A DNA stretch of 64,000 nt from the NCBI GenBank assembly GCA_034638255.1, contig JAWPGT010000008.1, positions 124,001 through 188,000 of the forward strand. The letters are read 5' to 3'. Position numbers and translations under genes: made by a program. Shown piece by piece: positions 14,162 to 25,107 of the stretch. Within the stretch, counting starts at the first letter, position 1. Each line of letters opens with the position of its first letter. The notes beneath the pieces are model-generated. The model had not been told where the DNA came from. It saw only the letters and a list, made by a program, of their open reading frames with translations, and did no database searches. This stretch comes from Coprinus comatus. Lineage: Eukaryota; Basidiomycota; Agaricomycetes; Agaricales; Agaricaceae.

Positions 14162-14845
14162 TGATTGGGACTTTGGCCCCTCATCAGTGGATGCTTTAAT
14201 TTTATACCCACCATTTCAATTTTTTTTTACCCGCATTAACCTCAAATTTAACTTCTATCTCAATAGTAATGAACACGCTGTATTAATTTTGTGTTTGGGA
14301 GAACGCCGCATTTCTCATTAATTCGCCTTCTATGAAGGGTCCGGTAGAGTTGCAGCAAGGATGTTCGTCGGAAGATACAAACTATAAGCGCTAGCCATCG
14401 TCAGTGACATCAGGATTGAATTGATAGGGGTGTTTAACGTGAACGGAAGAAGACGAGAACGGGCCGAGAAGGCGTGTCAAGGGACGCGTTGAAGGAATCA
14501 ACGGGAGGATCGGAAATGTGGTAACAACGAGGCATCAGAACTGCAAGCTTAGCCTGTGTTCATTTCCATTTGTTTACGACCTTTTACGACCTGTTCGACC
14601 ATGAATCCCCCCGCGTTCTGCTCCTCGCCGTATGCAGTCATACTTGCTGTCTGTGCGTTCACTGCGCCTGTGTAAGTTTCATGTTAGCATGTTCACCAAC
14701 GATGTACTTATATACCTCCAGTTTCAGTGTTTTTGCTTCCCCACCATTACCAACGTCTGTCATTGACCCTTGTTTCCTTCTGCTAAAGCTTACGCTAATT
14801 CCACTCCTTAGTGAACAACACAGGCAGGCACCTGCATCGTCTACG
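14162..14845. other. intergenic region upstream of the long acidic protein
   Basis: No gene recognised. It should contain the F-box 3' end and the promoter of the next gene; a TATA-like TATATACC lies at about 14708. The open frame of the downstream gene extends back to 14570, but that part is Cys-rich and low in conservation signals, so I treat it as leader. Confidence 0.4.
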
Positions 14846-17812
14846 ATGGTAACTTTATCCCCGCTTGCCATTACAGCTTTCTCTCTAGTGGCAGTCTTCA
14901 CATCCTATTGCCTTATACGCATCTACTCTATCGTCAAAGCACGTTACTCCGACCAATTGTCGACTTCGGAGTCAAAGTCTCTTCCTCAACCTGTCTCTGC
15001 TGGTCGGACAACTGGGTTTTCCCTTCCTTCATCTTTATCATTTCTTCGCAATCGTCTCAAATGGTCAACAAAACCAATCAAGACTCATAGTCGCTGGCCG
15101 CCACTACCTGCTTTTGTTCGTCGTTTTACCAGACCTTCTACCCCATTACATCTCTCAGGTGTCCAAGTTCTTCCTACGACCATGCCAAACTCTCCTTCAC
15201 AATCTCGTTCTCTCATGGATCTACCTTTAATTCCAAGATCCTCTCCAGTCCCAATTTCGAAAACTACAAGTCAGCAATTCAAGCATAATAAACTTCTCTC
15301 AAGGTCTTCAAGTTTGGATACGCTACCAACCTATAGACCACTTACACCAACTCCCATTCGAATTCCAGTTCCTATGTATGCTGTAGCATCTGCTCCTACA
15401 ACTCCACCTCCATCAAGTCCAATCAACATGACTTTTACACATGGTTCTGACTCAGCTTTCCCTCTCGTTCCTATCACACCTCCAAAACCAAGATATAATC
15501 CCCCGACCACTACGGCTTCGGCTGGTTTATTAACGCCTCCGCTTACAGGGTCATTCCCTGCTATCGGTTTGTCATCATTTAATCCAAGGACTTCAACGTT
15601 TTCATCTTCAAGTAATATTGGACCTAATAGACTTAGTTCTCCTAGTCCAAACCTTTTCTTGTCCTCACAGACTATCTCTTCACTCTCCCTTTCTCCTCGT
15701 TCGTTGTACCTTCAACAGATTAGGAAAGGAAAAAGCCTAGGAGGTATCTCTGTGAAGAAAATCTCACAACCTCGCTTCGATTTGAATCACGACAGTGAAC
15801 CAGAGGAAACACAGGATGTAGCAGATTCCATGTCACAAGATCCCAAACCCGAAGCACATACACTCATGCTTCCCACTGTCAAAGATAATGGTATGGCTAT
15901 GGAGCACAAAGGCGACTCTAGTAATGATTCATCCAAGTTCCTCATTACCTTGTCTACTTCATCTTTAAATTCGAGTTCATCTTCAGACTCACCTTCACCT
16001 TTGGTCACTACGCCTCCCTCTGCACCACTCGCAACCTTTCGTACCGTTAGCTCTTCTTCAAATTCATCAGATATCGCAAATGTCTCTGAACAAACCGCTT
16101 TCCTACCTCAACCTATTCCACTCGTGGATGTTGACGTTGATTTCAATGCTAATGTTAATAATCCATATTTAGCGATGGGTACTGGTTATGATAAAGCTGT
16201 TGGATGGGGTTTTGGTTTTGAGGAACCTGTAGAAGTTGAAAGAGCGACGATGGACTTCCAAATCCCTTTGCAAACTCAACCGATAGCACAGACAAAGGAA
16301 ACGCTAGTAGATTTGGACCTGGAGGATACCGAGACGATCAAGGCAGAAGACGCTGGCTCTTCAACACTAATGGTGGGGAATGAAAAATGGGAATGGGACA
16401 ATGATCTTGAAGAACAACGAACCAACGATATATCCCAACACGAAAAGATGCCGATGCTGCCTCCCACATCAAACACATGGACTTGGGATGCCGAGGTCGA
16501 ACCTGGACAGGCAGAACATGTTCTTATTTTATCTCCATCTCCCACGCCCAAAAGTTCTTTACCTGTAATCGAAATGGTTCAAACTCAAGCACATGATGAA
16601 GAATATCCAGATCCAGATCTCCTTCCTCTTCCTGAGGTTATCATCAACGATATACTACCTTTGGTTCCTACAAAAGAAATGATTGCTCCAGTTATTTCAG
16701 TTTGTACTCACGAAGAAGTATTAAATTCTAGAAGACAAAGTTCGGTTGCTACTTCTTCGGCGTCTATCAAGGATCTTGTTACACCTGTGATCCAATCACA
16801 AACTCCAACACCTCCTGCTTCACCACCTCGTGAACTCCGCATGTATTCTTTGCCTATGTCTAAACCCAACTCGAAAAACAATTCATGTCCTCAAAGTCAA
16901 GGTCTGGATTTGAGATTTAAAGAGGTTGAAGATGAGATTCAGAATGATTTGGATTATCAAGCACCAAGGTTGATTGTTATTCCAGCTATGGAACAAGACG
17001 AGGAGGTGGTGGTTCGAGAGATGAAGGAGAAACAGAAACAGAAACATATGGATTCGTTGAAAGAAGAAAATGGTGTTGGAGGTGATAAAGAGAAGATAGT
17101 TATGTTTTTTGATGGACCTTTAGCCGCTTCTCCAGAGACCATTTATTCCTATCTACCTGATTCTGAAGCCGACGAAGGAGAAGAAGATGTTGGTATTGAA
17201 ATAGCATTTGAATATGATGCAGAACCTTCTGTACGTGTTGAAGGGTGGTATTATGGATCTGATGATGACGAAGAGAAGGAGACGGAGACTCAGACCAATC
17301 AAGAGGATGTTGTTATGAATGTTGAAGAGAAGGTGTCGTTTGAAGTTCGAAGCAAAGAGAAGGATGAAGATGAAGATGAAGATGAAAGACTACCAGAATC
17401 GGAGTTGAACCTACCATCGCAATCAGAATCCCCAGCTCCGCTTTCTCCCCGAGAATCACCGGTACCACTGAATATAAACGCCTTTATACCTCAATTATTC
17501 GACAACAATCATACCGATGAACCAGAAACCGAAGGAATAACTTCAACAGTTACAAATGAATCAGAAGATCAGGAACAACCTCAAACTCAAGAGGAATCAC
17601 CGATACCTCAAGAACCTATACAACTTCCTGGAAAACCTAGACGTACTATGTTAGAAGAAGCTGTTGCACGTACACGTTCACCACTAGAAGTAGCACTTGC
17701 TATGCAACTTCGACCTGGTTTAGGTGTAGGTGCGGATCCAGCATGGATGGTAAGATTTATGATGGTTATGTGGGGTTGGATGTTTGGTATGGTTTTGGCT
17801 CCGTCTGCTTGA
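14846..17812 (+). CDS. long acidic disordered protein with N-terminal membrane anchor, unknown function (988 aa)
   Basis: A 3-kb uninterrupted frame. I chose the ATG at 14846 because a clean membrane segment follows at once (residues about 5-27, LAITAFSLVAVFTSYCLIRIY) and then a basic stretch; the frame is open to 14570, so a longer leader cannot be excluded. The middle is Ser/Thr/Pro-rich with many SPxP-like sites, then strongly acidic (SDDDEE, DEDEDEDER near residue 840). The C-terminal 60 residues look more ordered: KPRRTMLEEAVARTRSPLEVA, then GADPAWMVRFMM and a hydrophobic Met/Trp-rich end (VMWGWMFGMVL). The predicted topology is one or two membrane segments flanking a long disordered domain. 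I recognise no enzymatic domain. Length and lack of stops make the gene itself certain. Confidence 0.75.
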   Translation: MVTLSPLAITAFSLVAVFTSYCLIRIYSIVKARYSDQLSTSESKSLPQPVSAGRTTGFSLPSSLSFLRNRLKWSTKPIKTHSRWPPLPAFVRRFTRPSTPLHLSGVQVLPTTMPNSPSQSRSLMDLPLIPRSSPVPISKTTSQQFKHNKLLSRSSSLDTLPTYRPLTPTPIRIPVPMYAVASAPTTPPPSSPINMTFTHGSDSAFPLVPITPPKPRYNPPTTTASAGLLTPPLTGSFPAIGLSSFNPRTSTFSSSSNIGPNRLSSPSPNLFLSSQTISSLSLSPRSLYLQQIRKGKSLGGISVKKISQPRFDLNHDSEPEETQDVADSMSQDPKPEAHTLMLPTVKDNGMAMEHKGDSSNDSSKFLITLSTSSLNSSSSSDSPSPLVTTPPSAPLATFRTVSSSSNSSDIANVSEQTAFLPQPIPLVDVDVDFNANVNNPYLAMGTGYDKAVGWGFGFEEPVEVERATMDFQIPLQTQPIAQTKETLVDLDLEDTETIKAEDAGSSTLMVGNEKWEWDNDLEEQRTNDISQHEKMPMLPPTSNTWTWDAEVEPGQAEHVLILSPSPTPKSSLPVIEMVQTQAHDEEYPDPDLLPLPEVIINDILPLVPTKEMIAPVISVCTHEEVLNSRRQSSVATSSASIKDLVTPVIQSQTPTPPASPPRELRMYSLPMSKPNSKNNSCPQSQGLDLRFKEVEDEIQNDLDYQAPRLIVIPAMEQDEEVVVREMKEKQKQKHMDSLKEENGVGGDKEKIVMFFDGPLAASPETIYSYLPDSEADEGEEDVGIEIAFEYDAEPSVRVEGWYYGSDDDEEKETETQTNQEDVVMNVEEKVSFEVRSKEKDEDEDEDERLPESELNLPSQSESPAPLSPRESPVPLNINAFIPQLFDNNHTDEPETEGITSTVTNESEDQEQPQTQEESPIPQEPIQLPGKPRRTMLEEAVARTRSPLEVALAMQLRPGLGVGADPAWMVRFMMVMWGWMFGMVLAPSA

Positions 17813-19387
17813 GATTTGTGTGTGTCTGGGAGAGATGGATGTGTAGTTCAACTTCTTTGAAAGCTAAGGAGGCAAGCGCTTAGCGCTGAGGCGATGTTCT
17901 CTTGGGGGTCGTGGGAGAACTTTTGTTTTTTTTCCGCCCCTGAATTGCACCAGATGTTTTTGTTTTTGTTTTTGTTTTGTGGATTTTTTTTTTACTTCGT
18001 TTTTTGTTTTGTTTCTGTTTATATACCTACAGAGGCCGGATTCATTTTGGACTCTTATGAGCTTTTTTAACATTCCAATTTTATGTACCATTGTTGACCC
18101 ACATTCGTTCATTATCCCCCCTCCGTGCATTACATACCCTTTGACCTTGAAATTTTTTTTGCAATCTAACATTTTCATTTTTGTTCCGATACATACGGAA
18201 CTTGAAGCTTTAAGTGTAACTAGTGCTGGAAGGTCGGAAAAACCTTTTTGAAGAGGGATCTGAAGAAGGTCCGTAGTAAGCCCGGCTCCTCATCGAGGCC
18301 TCAAAGGCCCCATCGACATCCCTCATCATCATCACGACATCTTTAGAACTCGACAATTTTTTTTCTACTTGGCCTATCACTTTGCGTCATTTTTTTCTTA
18401 AACAGACATTCTTACCTCGAGGTTCGGAATAAGTAGGCTTTATGAAGTACATATGCACATAAGATATGAGATATGAGCTATATAAAAGTAAAAGATATTA
18501 ATAATTGATAATCGACAAGGCATAGGAGCGATTAAATCATTTTAATTCTCCAAAACTTCGGTACTTAGATAACGTAGAAATCACATAGATACCAGAAACA
18601 TGGTAAGCCCAATCCCCTTGGGATCCTGGGACTTGGGTAAAATAAGAGTCAACCGGACACAATATAAAACATGAAATCATCTTTCCACTCAAGTCATTTA
18701 TCATTCTCGGTTCCATGTGGCATTCTACATGTAAAGGTATGTACATATATGACGTTGACAATCACATCATTCTTAGACGACTTCTCCGGAAACCACAAGG
18801 CCCGAAAAAACGGACCGTATTACCCAGTCAAACCAGTGCTAAGTGATCAGCTAGTGATCATTTAATACCCTTGGATCGTTATAGTACCTAGGTGTTTCTC
18901 CATTCGGAGTCTCCTGACCAAACTAGATGACCTGGAACGCTGGAACGCCGTTCTTACAAAAAAAAAAAATTCCGTGCAGCATGCTTAACTTGTCATATAT
19001 AGTTACCATTCTTCTCCATCATGCATCGTGTATCAGTTAAACTTGAAGGACCTTGGGAACACTGTGACTGCTTTAAACACTCGGAATTTTTGTGTAGTAT
19101 GTAGTATATAAAGCTGAAGTATCTTATACTGGCCCCAGCCTACACCAAATGTAACTCATATCAGGTACCTGAGTCAACCGCGTAGATGACATTGAAAGGC
19201 CTAGATGGACGCTTTTTAAGTATTTTTTTGAAATCAGGTACCCAGTCACTGTTAATCCGAATTTTACTTATTTTATAAATGCCACTTTGTAATATCCAGT
19301 ACTTTGAAGTAACCCTCACGCACTATCGGCCCGCGCAGCCGTTGCTGACTCTCTTTACATTATTCCAAGAAATACACTCTCGCTACA
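17813..19387. other. intergenic, 1.6 kb, convergent gene ends
   Basis: T-rich 3' flank of the acidic protein gene (17920-18030), then sequence without coding signal. A strong TATA-type AGTATATAAAGC lies near 19105 on the plus strand with no gene behind it that I can identify. Confidence 0.45.
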
Positions 19388-21373
19388 TCAAACTACTGTA
19401 GTACTACTTAATTCCCACCGATTGTAATAAGAACGCAAATTAGGATGTAAAGCGCCCAGTACAATCCTCTCTAATACAGCCGGAGTAAGCTTTCCACCGT
19501 CCTCGCCCTTATACATACTATATGAAACCGTATCAACCATATCCTAAGGTGATAAATGAGTGCCGTCCACACCGGTTAGATAGTACTAAAATACAACATA
19601 CATTATTATTACCGTGAATCAGGGAGTGTAGTGTCGGCGCTGCCTGAGGATCATTACCGATTTGAACGAATTGAATTCCGAGAGCATTCTGATGGTGACG
19701 TTTGGATTTCAATTCGTTTGCTGCGTGTTCGATGACTGAAGCTGGAGTTGGAGAAGGATCTATAAACAATAATATATATATTTAGCTCAGATAGTCGTAG
19801 TTTATTGTACGGTGAGTAATTTTTGCTTACCGGGAACACCATCTGTGATAACAATGATATCAAGCGGTGCTTCGGTTTTATAATTCCCATTGCGAAGAGC
19901 AATATCTAGACGATCTATCTGCTCTTGTAATACCCTCCGAAGAACAGCTCCGAGTGGTGTTCCACCTTAAGTTTTAAGGTATTAGTATATAAGATATAAC
20001 GGTGATTACAACAATCTGAATCTGACTTGCCTCCTGGAAAGGCGCTATTAAATATTTGTAGTACCTCTTGGGTTCCCTATGGAGAATGGTTACTAGAGTG
20101 TTTGGGGTAATTGTGTTACAGGAACACCTACTTTAACCCCGCTCTCACGCATGGAGTTATTCAAAAACATGATGTCAACCGTTTCGAAGTGGTATTTCAA
20201 AGCATAATCGGCAATTTCGAATAAAGAATCCCTAGCCTCCGTCCATGGAGTTCCATACATCTAGCTCATTATAGTATGAGCGTTTGGCTGTCCGGATAGA
20301 ATCCGACTTACGGAACCAGAATCATCTATTACAAATAACACTCGATAATCCCTTAAAACAAATGAATGTAAACGCAAGCTTCAGAACACCTAAAAGCAAA
20401 AACCCACCTTAAATAATCTTTCATGTTTTGTGGACGTCTTTCATCCAACTTCGGATTGTATCCATTGTTAACCAACCTTGCATTCGGTTTCATAGGTTCC
20501 ATCTTTCGTATTGCACTCTTTGTTAAGGTACCTTCTACCACAAGCTTCGCGATTTTGGGATGTACTTTTTCATCACGACCAGGATGTAGAACAAGTTCGG
20601 GAGGTACAAACTGAGGTATAACCTCCTCTGTAGCATCGGAACCTTTGCCCACAATGCTTCCTGCATCTTCCACTGAACCAAATGAGGTGCACCGGGAGAT
20701 AGCACAGCGTGGAGAGTGCTCAATGATAGTAACCTCGTCATTCGCAGGAGATACGCATCCACTTGAGACAGAAATGTTAGTTGTGGGATTGTTATCGCTT
20801 TCCACTTTTTCAGATGCCGTCGAAAATGCTACGTCAATAGTAATAGGTGAGGAGGAAGACCTGACTTTATTGGATGGAGTAGTGATTGTACTAGGAGCCA
20901 AATCTTCCTTTTTGCTCACTGTGGAGCCAGAGGGGTTACCGCCGCCAGAAGCTACATTCACCGCAACTCCTTTTTCACGAATTTGTGGTTCTTGTCGCTT
21001 GTGACTCTTATAGTTGAAAAAATATGATAGGATAACCCCAGTCAACAAAGCCACCAAAGCAACGCCAGAGGAAGAGAGAAAGGCGCTTGATTTCGAGGGG
21101 ATTGGTGATGGTGTGATACAAGAGATAAAATGCGCCGAAGAGGGTGTCTCAGAATTTCCAGTTGCCTGTGGGTATTGCATCTGATTGTTGGGAGCGGGTG
21201 TTAAGAAGGCGTTTGGAACCAAAGTTGAAACCCTTTCGTGCTGAAGAGTTCTACTATTCTGAGTTGAAAATAAATTTGAAAGAATGGCCTTATATAACTT
21301 GCCTTTTGATATCTATGGAGACTGTAAGGTTTACCCCTTCTGCGACAAGTGAGATTTGATAGTTTCCTGGCAT
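19388..21373 (-). CDS. single-pass membrane protein with von Willebrand factor A domain (about 526 aa, 8 exons)
   Basis: Exons 21373-21303, 21253-20408, 20351-20312, 20260-20132, 20076-20031, 19965-19831, 19759-19602 and 19543-19388 join in phase. The VWA domain starts at RVLFVIDDSGSMYGTPW with the metal-ion-dependent adhesion (MIDAS) motif DxSGS, continues through FPGGGTPLGAVL (the MIDAS threonine) and IIVITDGVPDPSPTP (the MIDAS aspartate), and ends DMVDTVSYSMYKG...RWELSSTTVV. Upstream, residues about 85-105 form a membrane helix (SSGVALVALLTGVILSYFF) followed by a basic stop-transfer stretch (NYKSHKRQ); a Ser/Thr-rich linker joins it to the domain. Two introns use GC-AG ends. VWA domains bind ligands through a metal ion; the partner here is unknown. 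The N-terminal exon and start are the least certain part; an upstream ATG-containing frame at 21969 might belong to it. Confidence 0.75.
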
Positions 21374-21564
21374 AAAGGTAAGAAGGGAGCGATATCGTAC
21401 GAACGCAATTGGTTGTACCTTTTATACATACTACTCTAATCATGCGATGAATAATAGATACACTTGCCTAACCATATTCAGCGCATCAACTACCTGATAT
21501 ATTCAAGGAGTCAAGAATTCTTTACCAATGGGAAGGGTTATGTACAGTTTTACCTTGTATTATC

Positions 21565-21969
21565 CTATCCCGTTGCCTCGTTGCAACGTCCAGCACTATT
21601 CCTATCGTCCTCATTGCCTACAGATACCCGCAAAGAACAATGGTTCCCGTAAGGACTACTAAAGGAATCGGTTCTGAGTTTGCATTGACTACATCGGAAG
21701 TAGAGTGGACCCACATTTTCTTCGAACGAATTCTGAGAGGAAGAACGGAAGCGGGACTCACCACGAGGCACGGCGATATTTGGTTTTACGGATTGAAGTT
21801 GAGAGCATCGAGAAACTAAAGACTTTTTTAAATCAATTTGGAAGTTACTTCTTTCAAATTCCACACAACTAAGGTCTAATAAGTGTGAATTGGCCGCTTC
21901 AGCAACTTCAACGTTTAAACGTTCAACAAACGTGGACCTCCGATCCCATTTATTCAAACTCCGCTCCAT
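21565..21969 (-). CDS. possible coding exon of unknown protein
   Basis: An ATG at 21969 opens MERSLNKWDRRSTFVERLNVE and the frame runs to 21565. A GTGAGT splice donor falls after residue 70 (NIAVPRG), so only the first part would be coding. It could be a 5' exon of the VWA gene downstream or a separate short gene. A CGTTCAA-type heptamer run overlaps it (21907-21927), which argues against simple coding. I recognise no family. Confidence 0.2.
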   Translation of the reverse strand: MERSLNKWDRRSTFVERLNVEVAEAANSHLLDLSCVEFERSNFQIDLKKSLVSRCSQLQSVKPNIAVPRGESRFRSSSQNSFEENVGPLYFRCSQCKLRTDSFSSPYGNHCSLRVSVGNEDDRNSAGRCNEATG

Positions 21970-24900
21970 ATTTAAACTCCGTCAATGTGACCTTGGGATA
22001 AGACATTCAGAAGTGTCCCCCTTCTAACCTCGTAAATCAAGGCAGTAGGTGAGAGGGATATTGTTAGCTGCAACGTTTTAGTGGACTGAAAATATAATTA
22101 AAAAAGCTGAACTATCATAGCACTGATTACCGTCACATCACCGTTGAGATCTGAAATATCGCCTCGTCAATTCTACTACCTGCAAGTTACAATCGGGTCG
22201 TTACTACTAAACTCCAAGTCCAGAGGTAACTACGTGACCATGCATGTGAACTTTTAAGATAAGCTGTGTGGACAAATAACTGCACTACACGTGAATGTTA
22301 GGCTTATTGTTATTTGACCCCACAGTTGAGGTGCCCAGGGATCCTAACGACAGTCTGGTAATTGTCTATATTGTACTACTTTTTCTTTCTTTATCAATAC
22401 ATAGCATTGGGGATCAATCTAAGCCCGAATAGAATTTTTTTTCGATTGCCCGCTATCACATCTGCAATGTTCTTCGCCAACTTGAAGAACCACATATCTA
22501 CTGGAAAAACTCAGCATAATTCATCCGAAGCCCACGTTGCTACATATTTTAGCTATTAGACTCAACTTTATTTGACATGGGCACTGGGTTGTCCCCGAAG
22601 GGACCTATACACATACTATATATAAAGCAAACTCCACCTGACTCACCCACACTGTATGTACTATTTACAGTCATGATACCTTGGTTGTACTCCGCTAACA
22701 TGATCGCACTTCTGCTACTAGGCAATATGTTGCATATAATAGCCGGGGGAAGCTATCTCCTATTGCTCTTGTACCTATACACCAAGTCCGAAGAGACTGA
22801 GCGTCACCAGATCGACTTAGAGTGTGAGGCCCTTTGTGTTATTGTTCATATTCAGCACTCCATACTGTAAGTAGCTCCATCTAGGATGTGCTAAAGACTT
22901 CATTTGCCTCGAGGCAACTCGTTCCTTGATATCTTTTAGATCGATCCCCTCGTGTAATGGTATTTGCCTAATACGAATAGCATCTACTATAATTTTATTC
23001 TGGCTTTTTCTTCAAATGGTTTATTGTACAGTTAGTAGACATGCTAACATGACGTAGTTGTAGTTAACCGTATATATTCATTGTATTCTAGCTGCCATCG
23101 TTATCAACTTGATAACATACTATTATCGATCTGCGTACGTCATTCAAATAAGTCATTGGCCTTATTACCGGAGAAAGAAGCTTGTTATTGGCTTGGGGTA
23201 GTGTCCAAGACCCCGTTCACTTAGCCACTTAATTTCTTTTTTACAGCTCTTTCTTAACCCTTGTGACCGGAGTTCCACGTTATTAATTTGGAATTTCGAT
23301 GTGATATTTTTGATCTCTAGTAGTGGGATCAAGAAGCTTCCTGTGTGGAATACACCGTGCACAGTTGTAGAAAAGGAGGTGCCATCTCGGGTATGCTGCC
23401 CCTATTAATGTTTCTGTGCTAACCTTCATAGCCGCAGCATGAAAATCCCGTTCGGCATTAAGCTTTCCCCCTAATGTACGTTATTTACCGAACACAAAAT
23501 ATATATACCTCATTCATACAGGCCTCATTCATGCAGCAAGGCCTTGTACAAATCGGTTGTTCGGTTACACTTTCCAGAGTAATAAAAGAGAAATGAAAAT
23601 GGTGTAACAGTCTGAAGACTGCATTCTCCTAGAATAAGAACTTTTAAGCTGGTGACAGCTTTACATGTTATGTCGAGTTTGTACTAAAAACATGTTTGCG
23701 GTGCCAACGGACTTTGCGGAGAAATCTTCTACTTGAGGTATACACCTGAGCGAAATGGTGATAGCACTCTGATGAACAACTTGTTCAAGTAGGACCCACG
23801 CGGTCACAGGCGGGATAGATAAATCAACATGTGTATGGTACAAGGATCCACGTTGAAAATTGCCCCAACGCAGTGATGTTCAAATTTTCAGTGATCAGTG
23901 ATACTGCTATATATAAAGCCGGAAATAAGTACGTCTCAGTCAGCCATACATGAGTCGGGCATAAATATGGATCAACGCGAGGCTCTTTCATTACAATCAC
24001 TCTTTAAAAATGATATGCACCACGCCTGTCTTACGCGACGTTTCTGTATCAGAAAATGTAGTCTACAACACGTTCATAACTCACAGCGATCTGTATGGAA
24101 GTATAGGGTAAAGACGCCACGCCTAGAACACACCCAGTACTAGCAGTAAAATTAAATTGCTAGTAGATCTCAGTATCTCAACAGCTTTTACTATTCGAAG
24201 AAAAAAATTCACCAAAGCTATTGGATCGACGCGCCAGTACCGGAAAGCCAACAAGGTATATAAGCAGTCCATGAGGTATCATTCAATATTCAAGGCACCT
24301 TGATACGTAGAACCTACGTACAAAATCCACCAAGGTATTCTGTTTTGACCACGTTTAATCCTCGTGTTGAACCCGCGTATAATGCTCTACTATTTTCATA
24401 CAGGTTTAGAATAAGTAAGTCGGCGTCTCGCAAATTAAGAAACAGACGGTACGTGTAGTATGTTGTCCAAGGGTCAGGGAAAGGGAATGTAAGTCACTGA
24501 TGTGCGTTTCTGACTTGAATCAATTGAACATAATGGCTTTTATTATGTTGGCTGCAATCGAGCGGCAACTTGATTGCGAGACAATAAAATAGCTGTGCCG
24601 CATTGTTATTATCAATGCTGTAGGTCCACCTATTCCAACAAAAAGTTAAAACCGTGAACAATACAAAACTAGAGAGCTGGACCAGAGGGTCACGGGGTTA
24701 CTAGAGTAGTAGGAATCACTGTGAGTACCACACTGGGATAGTCGTGTTCGTACAGACGATCAAATGCTCGACGCTCAACGTTCAACTTATCATCATGCAA
24801 ACTAGACTTGAGTGTGGTATAGAAAAATGCTCAATTAGCAGCCAATTGAATTGATGGAAACGGGAGTTGCCGTTATAATAAATCAGGCGTGACAATGGGG

Positions 24901-25107
24901 TTTCCGGGGGCTCGAATCTAGATTCAAAAAGCTGTTGAGGACATATACCATAAAACCCACGGTTTAAGACCTTCATACGTTGTTCACTCACCACTTTTCA
25001 TCGTTGCCTTTCCCCAAAGTTGGCCGTTTATCTGAAGCAGCGGAACCCAAGACGTCTGGGTTGCAGCGTCGTATTTGCCAAAACACTCACCTAACTTGCT
25101 TTATGCT
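21970..25107. other. gene-free interval of about 3.1 kb with several TATA boxes
   Basis: No recognisable gene. Strong TATATAAAGC-type boxes occur near 22616, 23912 and 24256, each followed within 80 bases by short ATG-led frames without family resemblance (for example the hydrophobic 65-residue frame from 22672 to 22869). A CGTTCAA heptamer array lies at 24765-24786. Confidence 0.45.
24765..24786. repeat. CGTTCAA-like heptamer array
   Basis: Three consecutive units on the plus strand: TGCTCGA, CGCTCAA, CGTTCAA. Same element as at 6.1, 47.6 and 53.6 kb. Confidence 0.45.
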
